Shown here: positions 35,813-47,500 of the stretch, one piece after another
How the letters are laid out: every line of letters starts with the position of its first letter
How positions within the stretch are numbered: the first letter of the stretch is position 1
NCBI GenBank assembly: GCA_950097015.1
Contig: CATNEN010000007.1
Span: forward strand, 4,092,001-4,156,000
Reading direction: 5' to 3'
DNA: 64,000 nt
DNA from: Macrostomum hystrix
Taxonomy: Eukaryota; Platyhelminthes; Macrostomidae
Program-made: the position numbers and the translations under genes
The notes under the pieces: generated by a model
Told to the model about the DNA's origin: nothing
What the model saw: the letters and a program-made list of their open reading frames with translations, nothing else
Database searches by the model: none

Positions 35813-37826
35813 ATGGCAACCAGAATCGACCTGGACCGCCCGCGCTACGATCAGTCCACCTACATGGGCCGGGCCAAGCACTTCTTCATCACAACAAATC
35901 CGTTGAATGTGCTCAAGACTAGTCAGGAGTTGGATCAGGCGCGAGACATTGTCACCAGATATAAGGCGGGCGAGAGCTTGCCCGGCCTCACCCCGGAGGA
36001 CATCTGGCGCGCCAAGCACACCTACGACTCGGCCTTCCACCCGGACACCGGGGAGAAAATGTTCCTGCCTGGTCGGATGTCGTTTCAGGTGACCTAGTTT
36101 GTTGTTTACTTTCGTCACAAATAGTATGTCGACGTCATGCCATACCTTGATACCACAAAAGACTCGTTCATACTGCTATCAAACGCGGCTGGAGCACACG
36201 ATTCTTATGGCCATTCATTTTAGTGGGAAAAAATAAAATAACAAAACGAGTCATTTGATTTAATCAAGCCCTTGTTTTTTGACCAATGAAACGCAAAGAT
36301 ATATTCAAAAAATTAAGATGAATTTACTTGCTAGGAATTCGTTCGATCAACTTCCCTCGGAGGTCACGCGTCGTCAATTGTGTCACAGTGTACATTGACT
36401 ACGCTACAGTGTACATCGATTACGTCAGTGTACTCGTACATTGATTACCACACAGAGTACTTTGATAACGTCACAAAACATACGTCATTAATGACGTCAC
36501 AATGTACCAAGATGAGTTCACAGATATTTTGTCCTAAACTGCGTCACTGTCTACGTTAATATCTTCACAGAGAATGTCATTAATGATGTCACAGTGAATG
36601 ATGAAGTTAAAAAATAATACGCTGATAACGTCAGAACATATTGTACACGGGTGAAATTCACAATGCGTACGAGTGTTATTTTGTATAGTATCATTCGAGT
36701 ACATGAATGCTGCGCCAAATGAGATAAACAAACGAGAATAAAATTCTCCAGGTGCCCGGCAATATGACTATCACCGGCTGCATGATGACATTCTATAAGA
36801 GCACACCGGCTGTAATCTTCTGGCAGTGGTGCAACCAGACATTTAACGCGGTTGTCAATTACACAAATCGAAGCGGCGACTCGCCAATCTCAGTGCAGCG
36901 CCTCGGTGTTAGCTACGTTTTGGCCACCGGCGGCGCCGTGTCTACAGCCCTGCTAATCAATCGGCAGGTTAGCCGATTCCCTCCTCTGATTGGTCGCTTT
37001 GTACCATTCGCTGCTGTGGCTGTGGCCAACTGTGTCAACATACCCTGCATGCGCAGCCAGGCAAGTGACTAAATTTATTGCAGTGACTTAACGTTGTAGT
37101 CAGTTCTTGCGAGTTGGTGATTGTTGCAGCAGTTAGTTTTACTGAGTCCAGTGTTTACGGCTTTGGATTTCTGACTGAGAGGTCGGGAGTTCGAATCTTA
37201 TCTCTTGGGAGATAAGTTGCGTCCTTCAGAAAGATACTTATTTCCCATTGCTTTAATTCACTTAGCTGCAAAATTAGCTGGGATAAAAATTTGATTAGGT
37301 TTCGCGGCCTCCTTAGTCCACGGACTCAACGGCTGTTCACCTGGCCCAAATAGGGTTGGTGTAATTTCTATCTATTTATTCAGTAAAACTAAAAACACTT
37401 AAAATAAGTAGCAGCTCATGAAAGTAAATCCCATCGTGCTATTCCACACAGGAGCTGGACTCTGGTATTCCAGTGCTGGACTCCGAAGGCCGCCGGGTTG
37501 GCGACAGCACCGCGGCCGCCCGCCTGGCCATAGGCCAGGTTGTGTTTAGCCGAATCTGCATGGCCACGCCAGGCATGCTGATTCCGCCAATTATTATGAA
37601 TCGACTGGAGAAGTCCGGCTTTTTGGCCAGATTCGCTTGGTCTGGCGCGCCAATTCAGGTGCTATTGTGCGGCGCTTTTCTCACCTTCGCTACGCCAATG
37701 TGCTGCGCTCTGTTTCCACAGATGGCCTCGGTGCGGGTGTCTGCTTTGGAAGCGCCGCTGAGGGATCGCCTGCTGAAGGAGGGTCGCAAGCCGGACGAAG
37801 TGCTTTACTACAATAAGGGACTTTAA
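35813..37826 (+). CDS. sideroflexin (SFXN1/3-like mitochondrial serine carrier)
   Basis: Three exons: 35813-36088, 36752-37060 and 37452-37826, 319 residues against about 322 in human SFXN1. Sideroflexins sit in the inner mitochondrial membrane; SFXN1 imports serine for one-carbon metabolism. Visible family features are the N-terminal [15 protein letters not shown] and TTNPLNVL, a [20 protein letters not shown] junction across intron 1, a hydrophobic core ([16 protein letters not shown]) with [13 protein letters not shown] and then [15 protein letters not shown], and a C-terminal membrane block ([19 protein letters not shown]). The start is the first ATG in frame. Intron 1 uses GTGACC..AG, intron 2 has a non-canonical GC donor (CAG|GCAAGT). 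All junctions are phase 0. Intron 2 holds an old SINE and intron 1 a degenerate repeat with CRE-like sites. Confidence 0.95.
36370..36640. repeat. degenerate short repeat in sideroflexin intron 1
   Basis: Variants of GTCACAGTGTACATTGATTA recur seven or eight times with strong divergence. One copy contains a full CRE octamer TGACGTCA at 36492-36499. Confidence 0.65.
37150..37370 (+). mobile_element. divergent SINE copy in sideroflexin intron 2
   Basis: A box-B-like GAGTTCGAATC at about 37188, followed by the same body order as at 16618: GTCCTTCAGAAAGATAC, TTCACTTAGCTGCAAAATTA, GCTGGGATAAAA, and then TTAGTCCACGGACTCAACGG as the decayed palindrome. Confidence 0.7.
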
Positions 37827-38044
37827 AATCATGATTCACATATGTACTGGATTGATGCAGTACATTAGTACCTGGACTTATTGAAGCCAGAGTCTTGGTT
37901 CAAGGAGTTTTTTACTTCTCGGTGATGGATCGCAACGCAAAAAAATTATATCTTTTGTGTGTTTTACAGCTATAGTTAACAAAATTATTCTAAATTCGTC
38001 TGCGAGAAAAAAGTCTGGAGAAAAAAGTTTGGGAGTGTTCGTTT

Positions 38045-38430
38045 TTTAGCGCGAACAAGCAGGTGTGAAAGGTGTGAAAATGGGGTTAGCGTCTGTTTAG
38101 TTTGGCTATCGCGAACAAGCCTATAAGAGAGGTGTGAAAATGGGGTTGGCGTCTGTTTAGTTTGGCTATCGTGAACAAGCCTATAAGAGCGGTGTGAAAA
38201 TGGGGTTGGCGTCTGTTTAGTTTGGCTAGCTCGAACAAGCCTATAAAAGAGGTGTGAAAATGGTGTTGGCGTCTGTTTAGTTTGGCTAGCGCGAACAAGC
38301 CTATAAGAGAGGTGTGAAAATGGGGTTGGCGTCTGTTTAGTTTGGCTAGCGCGAACAAGCCTATAAGAGAGGTGTGAAAATGGGGTTGGCGTCTGTTTAG
38401 TTTGGCTAGCGCGAACAAGGCCCTTAGTGC
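38045..38430. repeat. 60-bp minisatellite, six copies
   Basis: Unit beginning GGTGTGAAAATGGGGTTGGC and ending GAACAAGCCTATAAGAGA. The period is exactly 60 bp, so one minus frame reads a 20-residue repeat (ALAKLNRRQPHFHTSLIGLF). The repeat frame shows no sign of a real gene around it. Confidence 0.95.
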
Positions 38431-39599
38431 TGTGTAAAAATGTTTGATAAGCCAGTTGACACAACAGTTCTGAAAAACTATAGAGTTCGTGCTTTCCTTG
38501 GGCTGACGGGAGCTGCAAAAAAACAGCAAAAATATAACTGGTGTCAGTTTATTTCCAGTGCGCTAGATGGAGAAAGGTTTTTGTTTTTGGTAAATAGTTT
38601 GTTTGCGTTACTACAGATAGTTTTCCTAACTACATAAATTAGTTTCAGTGGGTCATAGTTTTCCGTTGCGTTTGTTGTTTAGTTATTGCGGTCTGTTAGT
38701 TTCACCGCTTTCTTCATGTGCAACTCTAAAAAGAATCTAGTTACCACAGTTAATTGAGTTTTATATTGTAGCTTTACAAATGTTGCAATGAAATCAATAA
38801 TTGGATTTTATTTGCGGTTTCTAGTAGGTCATACAGTAGATTACTAAGCTATTTCAGTTTGTACGTCAGTTATAAAAAAAGCGATCTGTGGTTTATAGGT
38901 TTATCATGTTGGTATTTTCCCCAAAAATTTAATTGGTTTCATTTTTGAAGGCTATGCTATGTACTTAAGTCACGCTTTACACTATGATGTTTTTGTTGTG
39001 GTGCTAACACAATTTGCCCTCCGCACTTTAATGGCCGCAGCACACTACTAATCGTAGTAGTAGTAGTAACTAGTGCGAATTAATCACTGATCAATCAGAA
39101 GACTCCATACTATAGTTTTGTTTATAGAGACAATTTCATGTTTTGCTTCTTTGTCATTGGCGTTTTTTGCAATTCTGCTTCTAATTCTAATGAGCTATGA
39201 TTAGTTTTCTTTCAGCTTTCTACTGCACTCGACTGAGAGTTAGTGTTTGTCGAAAGTCTTATACTATTTCAAGTTTAGGATTTTGTGTGCAGGTGCCTTA
39301 GCGATTAACAAATCAATGAATTAACTTTCCTGATTGCTCCAGCTTGTTAAATCTTTCGACAAACTCGGAAATTTACATCCATAATCTTCAGTGACTACGT
39401 TTTTATTTATATAGGCCGATAGTGTTTCTTTAATCTCTTTGGATTTTTTCCTTAAGCTCTTTTAATATTAGCTTGTATTATTTATGTGCATTAACTCTCT
39501 AGTGATTAATAAATAGAAATATTAGTTTAATTTTGATTCAAATCCCAAAGCACTGCAAGTGACCATTTTGTCATCATTTTTCGTTGTGACTTTTTGCCT

Positions 39600-39950
39600 A
39601 TTTGAAAAGTTACCAGACCTGTACATCGGGTTAAGGGTTGGGTGTTGTGGGACGAATTATAATTTAACCATACAGAGAAAATTTCTTCGGGTGAGAATAG
39701 ATGTTGTATGATAGTCAGTGTTTTTGCCCACAGTGCGATGTACATAAGGGATGAGGGGTGGGTGTTTTACGATGAGTCATTGTTTTTTCCGTACTGTGCA
39801 GTGTACATGAGTGGTGAGGGGTGGGTGTTTTAGGATGAGTCATAGTTTTTAGCGTGCATCAAGGGTCAGGAGTGGATGCTGTATAATCAATCATATTTTG
39901 ATCTTACATTTTAAGACGATGTACATAGGTAGGTAAGGCGTGAGGTGTGT
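39600..39950. repeat. degenerate 70-80-bp tandem repeat
   Basis: Four or five diverged copies sharing GTGTACATGAGTGGTGAGGG, GTGGGTGTTTTAGGATGAGT and similar. Much older than the other arrays in the window. Confidence 0.65.
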
Positions 39951-40694
39951 ACACCTGCCGTAATATTTTCCACCCACTGCACCCACTGGGGGTTGGCCCT
40001 CGTGGGCATAGATTGCAGTATAAGCCCCCTAGCCTTTCTCCGCGGCTGCGTCCCGTACGAATGTGGCTTCGCTGCGAACTCGAGCTCGGAACCGAAAATT
40101 CGGTCCGAGAATCGGATGCGTTTGCCGCTAGGCTACTCACCCGCTCGGTAAGGCGTGGCTGGTTGTGTAAACAGCTAATTTTTATTACATTTTAAGATTT
40201 TTTCATTGGCAGTCTTGAACAGTACTATGAACAGTACTACGCAATCCTAAAAGCTTTTCAACTAATCTTTGCCACGGAGCCTAGAAGCAACCTACTGCCA
40301 ATTTGTGGCACAATTAGCATAGTCAGACCAGTAGCCTTCGCGAAATTGTCAGATTAAAAGCCCCCCAGTCGACAGTGTCCGACTAAAGACTGCTTGGCCG
40401 AAAACGAAGCTAGCAACTGGACTAAGGCGAAGCGGAGTGGAGCTAGACCTGTCAAACAAAATTTTTCTTGCGACTCCTGCCTCTGCAGTGGGTCGTCCCA
40501 GCGGCCCTGTTAAGACTCGAGGTCGCTTATCACTCGCAAATTTCAAGCCGAGAGTTGAGGCCCTCCCTGAGCCGTCCGTCTGGACGATTTCCCATGAGTT
40601 ATTTTTTACGCTAGGAATTTTCAAAAAGCCACGGCTTTCACAAGCGTAGCCAGTCCCGTTTACTTGTGTGCCCGCAGTGTATTATTGCACACTA

Positions 40695-40754
40695 ATGCCA
40701 ATGTCAATGAAGCTGAAGATTATAAAGTTCAGTTCACTCTGTCGCGAATGCTGA
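40695..40754 (+). other. 19-codon uORF overlapping the GPCR start
   Basis: ATG at 40695, with two more in-frame ATGs in the next four codons, and TGA at 40752-40754. The GPCR ATG (40748-40750) lies in another frame inside the last codons, in the arrangement ATGCTGA. The leader starts after a CCCGCAG acceptor at 40671-40677. The layout suggests translation control by termination and reinitiation; that is inference. Confidence 0.55.
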
Positions 40755-42845
40755 CGCCTATAATGGCGCTCCTGGTGGCGCTGTCAGCAGGCTGCGTTCT
40801 CGGAGCTTCTGGTCCGATGTCTCCGATGCTGTCACCCCAACGGCTGCTGGATTCCCTGCCGCGCAACCTAACACTGCAGCGAGCCTGGGCGGCGGACGTC
40901 TTGGAAGAATGGCAGCGGCACATCTCTCAAATCAATCAGACCGACTTTAAGGAGTTCTCAGCGGCGCTGATGAGCCTTCGGGGAGACATGTTTGAGTACT
41001 TCAACGCTTTCTTCGGTGTAAAAGATTTCAACGCTGCGTGCCACTTCTCCCTACTCCCTAACCTCATCTACGGGGATAATTATCCCGCCGTACAAGCGCT
41101 GGCCAGCACCTGGTTTGAGTTTGTTGTCCAGTCGCTGAGGGGACACAGCACGCATCATTTTCTGTTCAAGTAGGTCCTTGCAGCTTTCTGGCTGCTTTCA
41201 AAATGTTTGGCTTTTGAATCCATTCTGAAGCGTTGGAAACCCCATTTAGTCAAGCTAGAAAGTGATGCATAATTTGACAATAGAAAATCATTGATTCAAG
41301 ACGGTGTCATGCACTCTGAAGCACCTACGCGAACTTTGCCACGGCAGGTATCTGCAGCAGTACCTGCGCATTGGCAAATCTGAGGTGACCTACAGCAGCC
41401 TGCTGCGCCATTCCGGCCAACCCAGCGAGTCGACCCTATCCGAGTTCGCCCAACGCCGCCTGCCGGACGCCCCGGTGCCAGCCGACTGTCGCCGAACTCT
41501 TCTCGTGCAACTGACGAATCCGCAGCAGCTGCTGGACAGCCAGCAGCCAACTATCACCGCGGAGCTGCAGGCCCGCCTGCTCAACATTGTCGCCTTTGGC
41601 GATGCGTGCCTCCGGTACAACAGCACTCACAAGGTCATCAGCTTCGTTGACACCGTCCTGTACGGTCACTTTGAGGCGCTGCGCGTGCCAAACCGCATGT
41701 GGATCGACCCGCGCCTGGGCGACACCCTACCTGGCCAGCTGAGCTCCGTGGCTAGTCTCATCCGCTACGGCTACCCGGCGCTGCTGATTGTCGGCACCCT
41801 CAGCAACCTGGTTGCTTTGCTCTTCAGCGCCGTGGTTCTCTCAGAGAGCAGCGTCTGTCTGTACTTTCTCGTCCTCTCCATACTGGACCTGCTCTGCCTG
41901 TGGTGCAACCTCCTGCCAACGATTTTGTCGCTTCACTGGGACGTCCTGCTGCGTCAGAGCTCCACAGCTGCTTGTCGATTGTTGTCATTCTTCGAAGCCT
42001 ATTTCGCTGCTGCCGCTGCTTGGACGGTGGCCGCATTGGCCGTTGCCAAAGTGCTGTCGGTGCTGATGCCGTTCAACAGCAGCCTGAACTCGCGGCGCAC
42101 TCACCGGCTGGTCATCGGCCTCGTCCTCGCAGTCATCGCCGCTCTCTGCTCGCCCTTGCTTGTCAACAGGCGTCGTGTTGTGCTGGTGGACGCCGACTTC
42201 TTCGCTCAGTGCTGGCGCAGGGATCTGCTGTTCCTAACCTACCGCGCGGAGAAGCTCTGGCTGGCAATGATCTTTCCAGTGCTGCCGTTGGCCTTCATTC
42301 TGGCCTGCAACTGCGCCCTGCTGGCCCTGCGGCAGCGCCACCTTCGCCAGGCAGCCGCCACCGGCGCGGGCTCCGCCGCCGACCGGCCTCAGCTGTTTGG
42401 CTCGCTGACCTTCGTGTCCTCGGTGTTCCTGGTCTTCACAGCGCCCAACACGGTGGTGCAGCTGATTGAAGCCGCCCGCTCTGAGGACATCAACCAGTAC
42501 AATGTGATCGACGAGTTGACCAATGGCAATGGGACCCTGCTGAATTACTGGGCCCACGTGACCCACTTCGTCATGCTGCTACACAATGCGTTCAATATAT
42601 TCGCCTACGGCATGAGCGCTCCCTACTTGCGCCTGGCCTTCCGCCAGCGACTGTCCAGAGGCCTCCGGTGTCCCGGCTTCCTGCAGCGGAAGCCGTTCTA
42701 TGGCTCTGTGATGTCAATGCGGACAAGCGCCTCGCAGCGCACCGACTGCACAAGCTCTGACACCGACTGCTGCGGCTGCGCGACCGAGTCCAGAGCCGCG
42801 GATGCTGACGATGCTGCATCTGCATCTGCTGGCAACCCGCGCTAG
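40748..42845 (+). CDS. rhodopsin-class GPCR with long N-terminal ectodomain (orphan)
   Basis: Two exons, 40748-41169 and 41348-42845, join in phase 2 (donor GTAGGT, acceptor CACGGCAG) to give 639 residues. A signal peptide (LTPIMALLVALSAGCVLGAS) is followed by about 255 extracellular residues with N-glycosylation sites (NLT, NQT, NST). Seven hydrophobic spans follow: YPALLIVGTLSNLVALLFSA (TM1, with the N), CLYFLVLSILDLLCLWC (TM2), a Cys plus FFEAYFAAAAAWTVAALAVA (TM3), LVIGLVLAVIAALCSPLLV, LAMIFPVLPLAFILACNCAL, FVSSVFLVFTAPNTVVQLI and FVMLLHNAFNIFAYG (TM7). The DRY motif is replaced by AKV, and NPxxY by NIFAY. The TM2-TM4 pattern resembles lophotrochozoan and flatworm orphan peptide receptors. 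Ligand unknown. The C-tail is Cys/Ser-rich (TDCTSSDTDCCGCATES). I do not recognise the ectodomain. Confidence 0.82.
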
Positions 42846-42967
42846 GACTGACTCCCCTAGCGCTAGACCATATGGCTATGGTTAATGGCTAGACCATTAA
42901 CAGTAGGGGTAGTTTTAATAACCCATATTTTTATTTTATCTGTATCTACCAAAATATTCAACCAATC

Positions 42968-43290
42968 GCCATGAAGATGCTAACATTTTCCGCTCTATCC
43001 GATGAAACAACTTCCAGAATCACGAAGCATCGGCATCGTCGAGATATTCAACGGTTCTCGTCGGTGTGTCGGGTAGTAAAAAAACACAACTATAGGCATT
43101 ATTTTTCTGCTCACAAAATTTTATGCAGCTGTAATTCATCATGTAACCATCTCAGCCTATTGCTGACTATTTTAAATATCTCGACGATTTGCATATTTGA
43201 ATATTAGTTTACTGAGCGAAAGGGCGGAAATGGTGGAATTTCACAAAAATCGGTCATTCGGTTTGGCAACTAACGTGAAGTCTTTCCTTA
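42968..43290 (+). mobile_element. unclassified dispersed repeat, copy 1
   Basis: It shares GCCATGA, then CTCTATCCGATGAAACAACT and TCCAGAAT.ACGAA.CATCGG with 46870-46940. Further on, AATCGGTCATTCGGTTTGG..A and CGTGAAG match 47010-47055. Order and orientation are conserved and the middle is diverged. Probably an old transposon family without coding capacity. Confidence 0.65.
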
Positions 43291-43544
43291 GGGTTGAAAA
43301 TAGCATGCTCTTTCTACTGACTCATTTTGTCTCATACATTAGGGTTTAACCAAAGTTGCCCTGACATTGGCGACATTGCTCTGTATGCGAGAGCGTTCTC
43401 TAAATTCTAAATGTCAAATAATATTTTCAAAGTCTGCGTCCCATAGACTTGCTGTGCCCTGTCTTAAAACGAGCTTTCTGAAAACGTGTTACGGGAATGG
43501 GCTCGTAATTTTCACGGACTGGTTCTGAACTCTTTTTATTACAC

Positions 43545-43690
43545 CTCAGCCGACAGCACAGCCGCAGCCAGGGAGCGGTGCATCTGAAGGCTGCGTACGG
43601 CTGTTCAGTCCATGGATAAGCAGAAATAGTTTCAGTGGAGTCAAAACTCGAACCCCCGACCTCCAAGTCGTGAGTCCGAATATAAGTACT
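43545..43690 (-). mobile_element. SINE copy, inverted
   Basis: On the minus strand it reads GGACTCACGACTTGGAGGTC, GGGGGTTCGAGTTTTGACTC, then CCATGGACTGAACAGCCGTA and CGCAGCCTTCAGA, matching the SINE at 16618 with part of the body deleted. Confidence 0.8.
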
Positions 43691-44543
43691 AAATTTTCTG
43701 CACTTGCTATGGTTGTCTTTAGCGTCATTGCACCGAAGCCGCAAATGAAACAAGGCAAGCTAGCAAACGCATGCACTATTCACTGTTCGCCTGAAATTAG
43801 CTGTCGTTAATAAAAAAACGTTTTCTTCTCATCTCTAGCCAATTGTAATTATGCGGTTGAATTTTAGAACCAATAAGAGACTGCCTGCGGCAGGCTTTGC
43901 TTCTACTTTAAAGAAAACATTGATTACTTGCTATGCAGCAATCCGTATACAGTAGCAGTCACTTTTCCTCGTTCTGTAATATCTGCAGCTAGTTTCCATC
44001 AAAAAGAGTCTATTTTGTTAGACTAAGTCATTCCTTCCTAACTCCAATATCATATTATTTTTAAGTAAGTAAAAAATTACTGGTCGATAATTAAAAATAT
44101 AGTCTAAAAGTACACAGAGCAGCAGCCCAAATAATAAGCGCGATGTCAATATTGAGAACAAGTTAGAGCAGTCATTTCGGTATGCTTTTTAAAGAGAAAA
44201 AAACAAGTAAAAAGTGGGGATTTGAAAAACGCCGAACGCGAAAATATCAGAAAACACTCAGTGGATTTAATTATCGCCTGGTTGATGCTGTGGGAAAACG
44301 CTTGAAGGCATATAGGTATCACTCCCAGTAAGACTATCTGTGGGTTCAACATGAAAAAATACAAAAAGTATCGTACCTTTACGGGCATAAAAATGAGCAT
44401 TCACGGTGGGACAAATCACTCTGCAATTCTTCCTGTGCGAAGGCACATAACAATTGTGGGAAAGCGAATCGAATATTACATTTTGCTCACTTCTGTCCTA
44501 CTAACAGTAGAGTAGTTCGCTTGCGTGTCTAATTTCTGCATCT

Positions 44544-47500
44544 TTAATACGGGAACTTCCACACGAAGATGCCGCCGTCATCGGACACGGTGACAATAAG
44601 GCGGTTGTTCGGGCAGATCTTGGCCCGCATAATGGGCGAGCTATGGCCCAGGCCCACGTGAGTGACGTCACCCTCAGCGTAGCGCCACACCTGAATGACG
44701 GATCAACGGTATTTGGAATGCATTTTGAATGCGTTTAAAGATTCTAGATGCTTGAAATTAAGCTCTCAGTAATCCCTAATATGGATTATTAGCATTCTCC
44801 TTCAGGCCAGCTGACCCCTCACCTTGACTATTTTGTCGTCTCCGGCGGTGACGTAATACTGCCCGTCAAGGCTGATGTCCATGCCGTTCACTGAGCCGGA
44901 CCGCGAGCCGTCCAGCTCCCGGATCAGGGTGCCATCGTACAGCTCCCAGTAGGAGATCTTGCGGTCGGTGCCGCTCGTGATCACCTGGCATTCTTCCGGT
45001 TCGTAGCAGACGCAGCGGAAGAGAGTGTTAGCGAACATGATCTGCCGGCGGCGGAAAGTTCTGCGTTGGCAACGGGATTAGAGGTTTGATTTCTCTGAAT
45101 TTTTTCAAAACCTACGCCCACTTGTTCTCGCCTTTCAAGATTTCAAAGTAAGTAGGCTGAAATCACGGTAAGCTGGTGAAATTTAGTGCCAGCCAAGCGT
45201 CACTCTCACGACTAGCTTTCTCGTGACTCACTTGAGATCCCACACGATGCAGCTGCCATCGGCCGAGGCGGACACGCACTGCGTGTTGTCCTTGGAGACG
45301 CGGATGCAGGACACGGCGTTCGCGTGCTCCTTCAGGGCCTCCTCCAGCTCGGTGACAAACGTCTTCTGGCCGGACTTGGCGATGCGCTCCTCGACGCGCC
45401 AGACCCGAACCTGGCCCTCGCCGCCTCCGGAGATGATGCGGCTGCAGTCCGAAGTGGCCGTGATGGCTGTGACGCCCTTCTTGTGCGCGTCGTTAATAGC
45501 GTACATGAGGCGGCCGGTCTCCGGGAAGAAGACGCGGATCTTGCTATCGTCCCAGCCGGAGACGATGCCGCTACCGTCGCGCAGGAAGTCGATGGCGAAG
45601 CAGGTCATGTTGGGTACGGTGATGCGCAGCAGTTCCTTCTGAGAGGGTGTGTGCCACACCCGGATGTCCTGGTACGAGCAGGTGGCAAACAGGTCGGAGG
45701 TGCCGCTGGAATGGAGGTTATTTTGACATTGCGAACTTCTGGATGAGGCTTAGCACTTTATCACCACCAGTGAACGATGACAAGGTGTACACATTTTATT
45801 TTTATTTCAGTTGAAGGGTTTGGCTTAAATTGAATTGGGGAAAACTATTTCATACATCGCTTTCAAATACTGATTAACATGCTAATACACGAGATTCATT
45901 CTAAAAGCAATGTTAAGCAAAATTTTAAGCCGTCACATTATTGTTGGTTAAGATAAATCAAAAGGCACTATGTTATAAATTACTTGATGATTCAGCAATT
46001 GGTTATGAGTCAAACAGTCAATTATTTGAACTTATTAGCACATTGATGCGTAATGAAATTTACTGGCCGGTCTTAATCAGTTGCTAGTAGCTTGTATGTA
46101 CATTATTTACAGCGATAGGTTAAGAGACGTTTATCGATTCGATGGGAATGTGCACCACTGAGGAGTGTCCCTTCTTCTCTCTCCCTCCCCCCTAATGTAC
46201 ATTGCCTAGCGCGTCAGCCCATGCTTATCGATCGATCCCGCTGTAGATGGTTGTGCGCTATTGGCTATAATTTTCCATGTTGGTGTTTCGAGCGACTATC
46301 TGTTCAAATAAGTTGCTGCAAGGCTCGAAGCTGGAACACAAAACAGGGAGCTTTTGAAGGCGCACACGCGGGCACAAGAGCGGAAAAGCAGCTTTTTGCG
46401 AATGACTAAATTATTCCCGCTCAAGCGCACACAATGTAAGCGGTTAGGCAGAAATTACTTCGCGAGCAGAGAAGCAAGAGAGAAAGCAGAGAAAGTAGAC
46501 GGGGCTCCTCCATGGTCTGTTTGGCTTGTCCACACACTTATAATAGCTAATTTGGTATGAAAGCAGTCAAATTGCATGAATTTTAGGCACTGCTTTCTAT
46601 GCTTGTAAAAATTCGCAATGAGATCAGAAAATGGCCACACATTTGTAAGTCAATTCATGCAGCACTTGAGGCTCGATACTTACAACATCCTGTTCTTTCC
46701 GTTAACATTTTCGCAAAGCCTGTTTAATACAATGAGCATCAACGTATTGAATTTCGTCGTGACTTGAGATAAAAAAATAGAAGAATATTTTTCGTTTTTT
46801 TTTGCCTGTGATGCTTAGTAAGTTTTTTGCGTGAAGCTATTACATGCACGTTTTCTTAGAAGAGGGTAAGCCATGACACGGGCAAAAGTTTTCCACTCTA
46901 TCCGATGAAACAACTTCCAGAATTACGAAACATCGGCTGATGTAAAAACTGACTCGGACAGCTTTGAAAGTTAGTTCATCGTAAAGGGCTGAAAGTTTTA
47001 TCTAAATGGTGTGCATTCATGAAAATTGGTCATTCTGTTTGGGAGCTATCGTGAAGTAGATTTGAAATACCCCGTAATCTTTCCCCAGGGAGGTCTTTCT
47101 GTACGTGTGGCCTTTTTACTGTTAGACGTTTTGCTTTTTAATTATAAATGTGTATAGTACATGATTACGGCAGAATATAAACTATTCTGAGTTTATTCCG
47201 ACAAACATAAGATGGTACGATTCGGTTGATTAGACAATAAAGAAACAAAAGCTATGTCAAGGGGGGATAGCCAGTTTTAACTGACAGGCCTGCCAGCACT
47301 TACAATGGAAAGGCGATATCGTTAATAGCCGAGTAGTGGCAGGTGTTGACCAGGGTGTGGCTGAAGTCAGCCAGGTTGAACTTGTAGATCTGGCTCTTCT
47401 CTGTGCCGGCGTAGAACTCGTGACCTCGGCCGCGCAGCGAGATGCTGGTGACGCCGCTCTCCAGTTTCTGCTGCTTCCTGTGGAGGGGAAGATTTTATAC

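Larger units (their letters stand above)
37827..40694. other. intergenic region between sideroflexin and GPCR
   Basis: No gene recognised. It contains a 60-bp array (38045-38430) and a degenerate array (39600-39950). A GC-rich patch at 39.95-40.6 kb has short open frames without domain resemblance and is probably 5' sequence of the GPCR gene. Confidence 0.5.
42846..44543. other. intergenic region between GPCR and CFAP52
   Basis: AT-rich, no gene recognised. It contains one copy of an unclassified dispersed repeat (42968-43290) and an inverted SINE copy (43545-43690). Confidence 0.55.

Noticed and set aside
38086-38529. 20-residue-repeat protein from the 60-bp array
   Set aside because: The period is a multiple of 3, so frames persist, but neighbouring frames are also open and no gene context or domain supports it.
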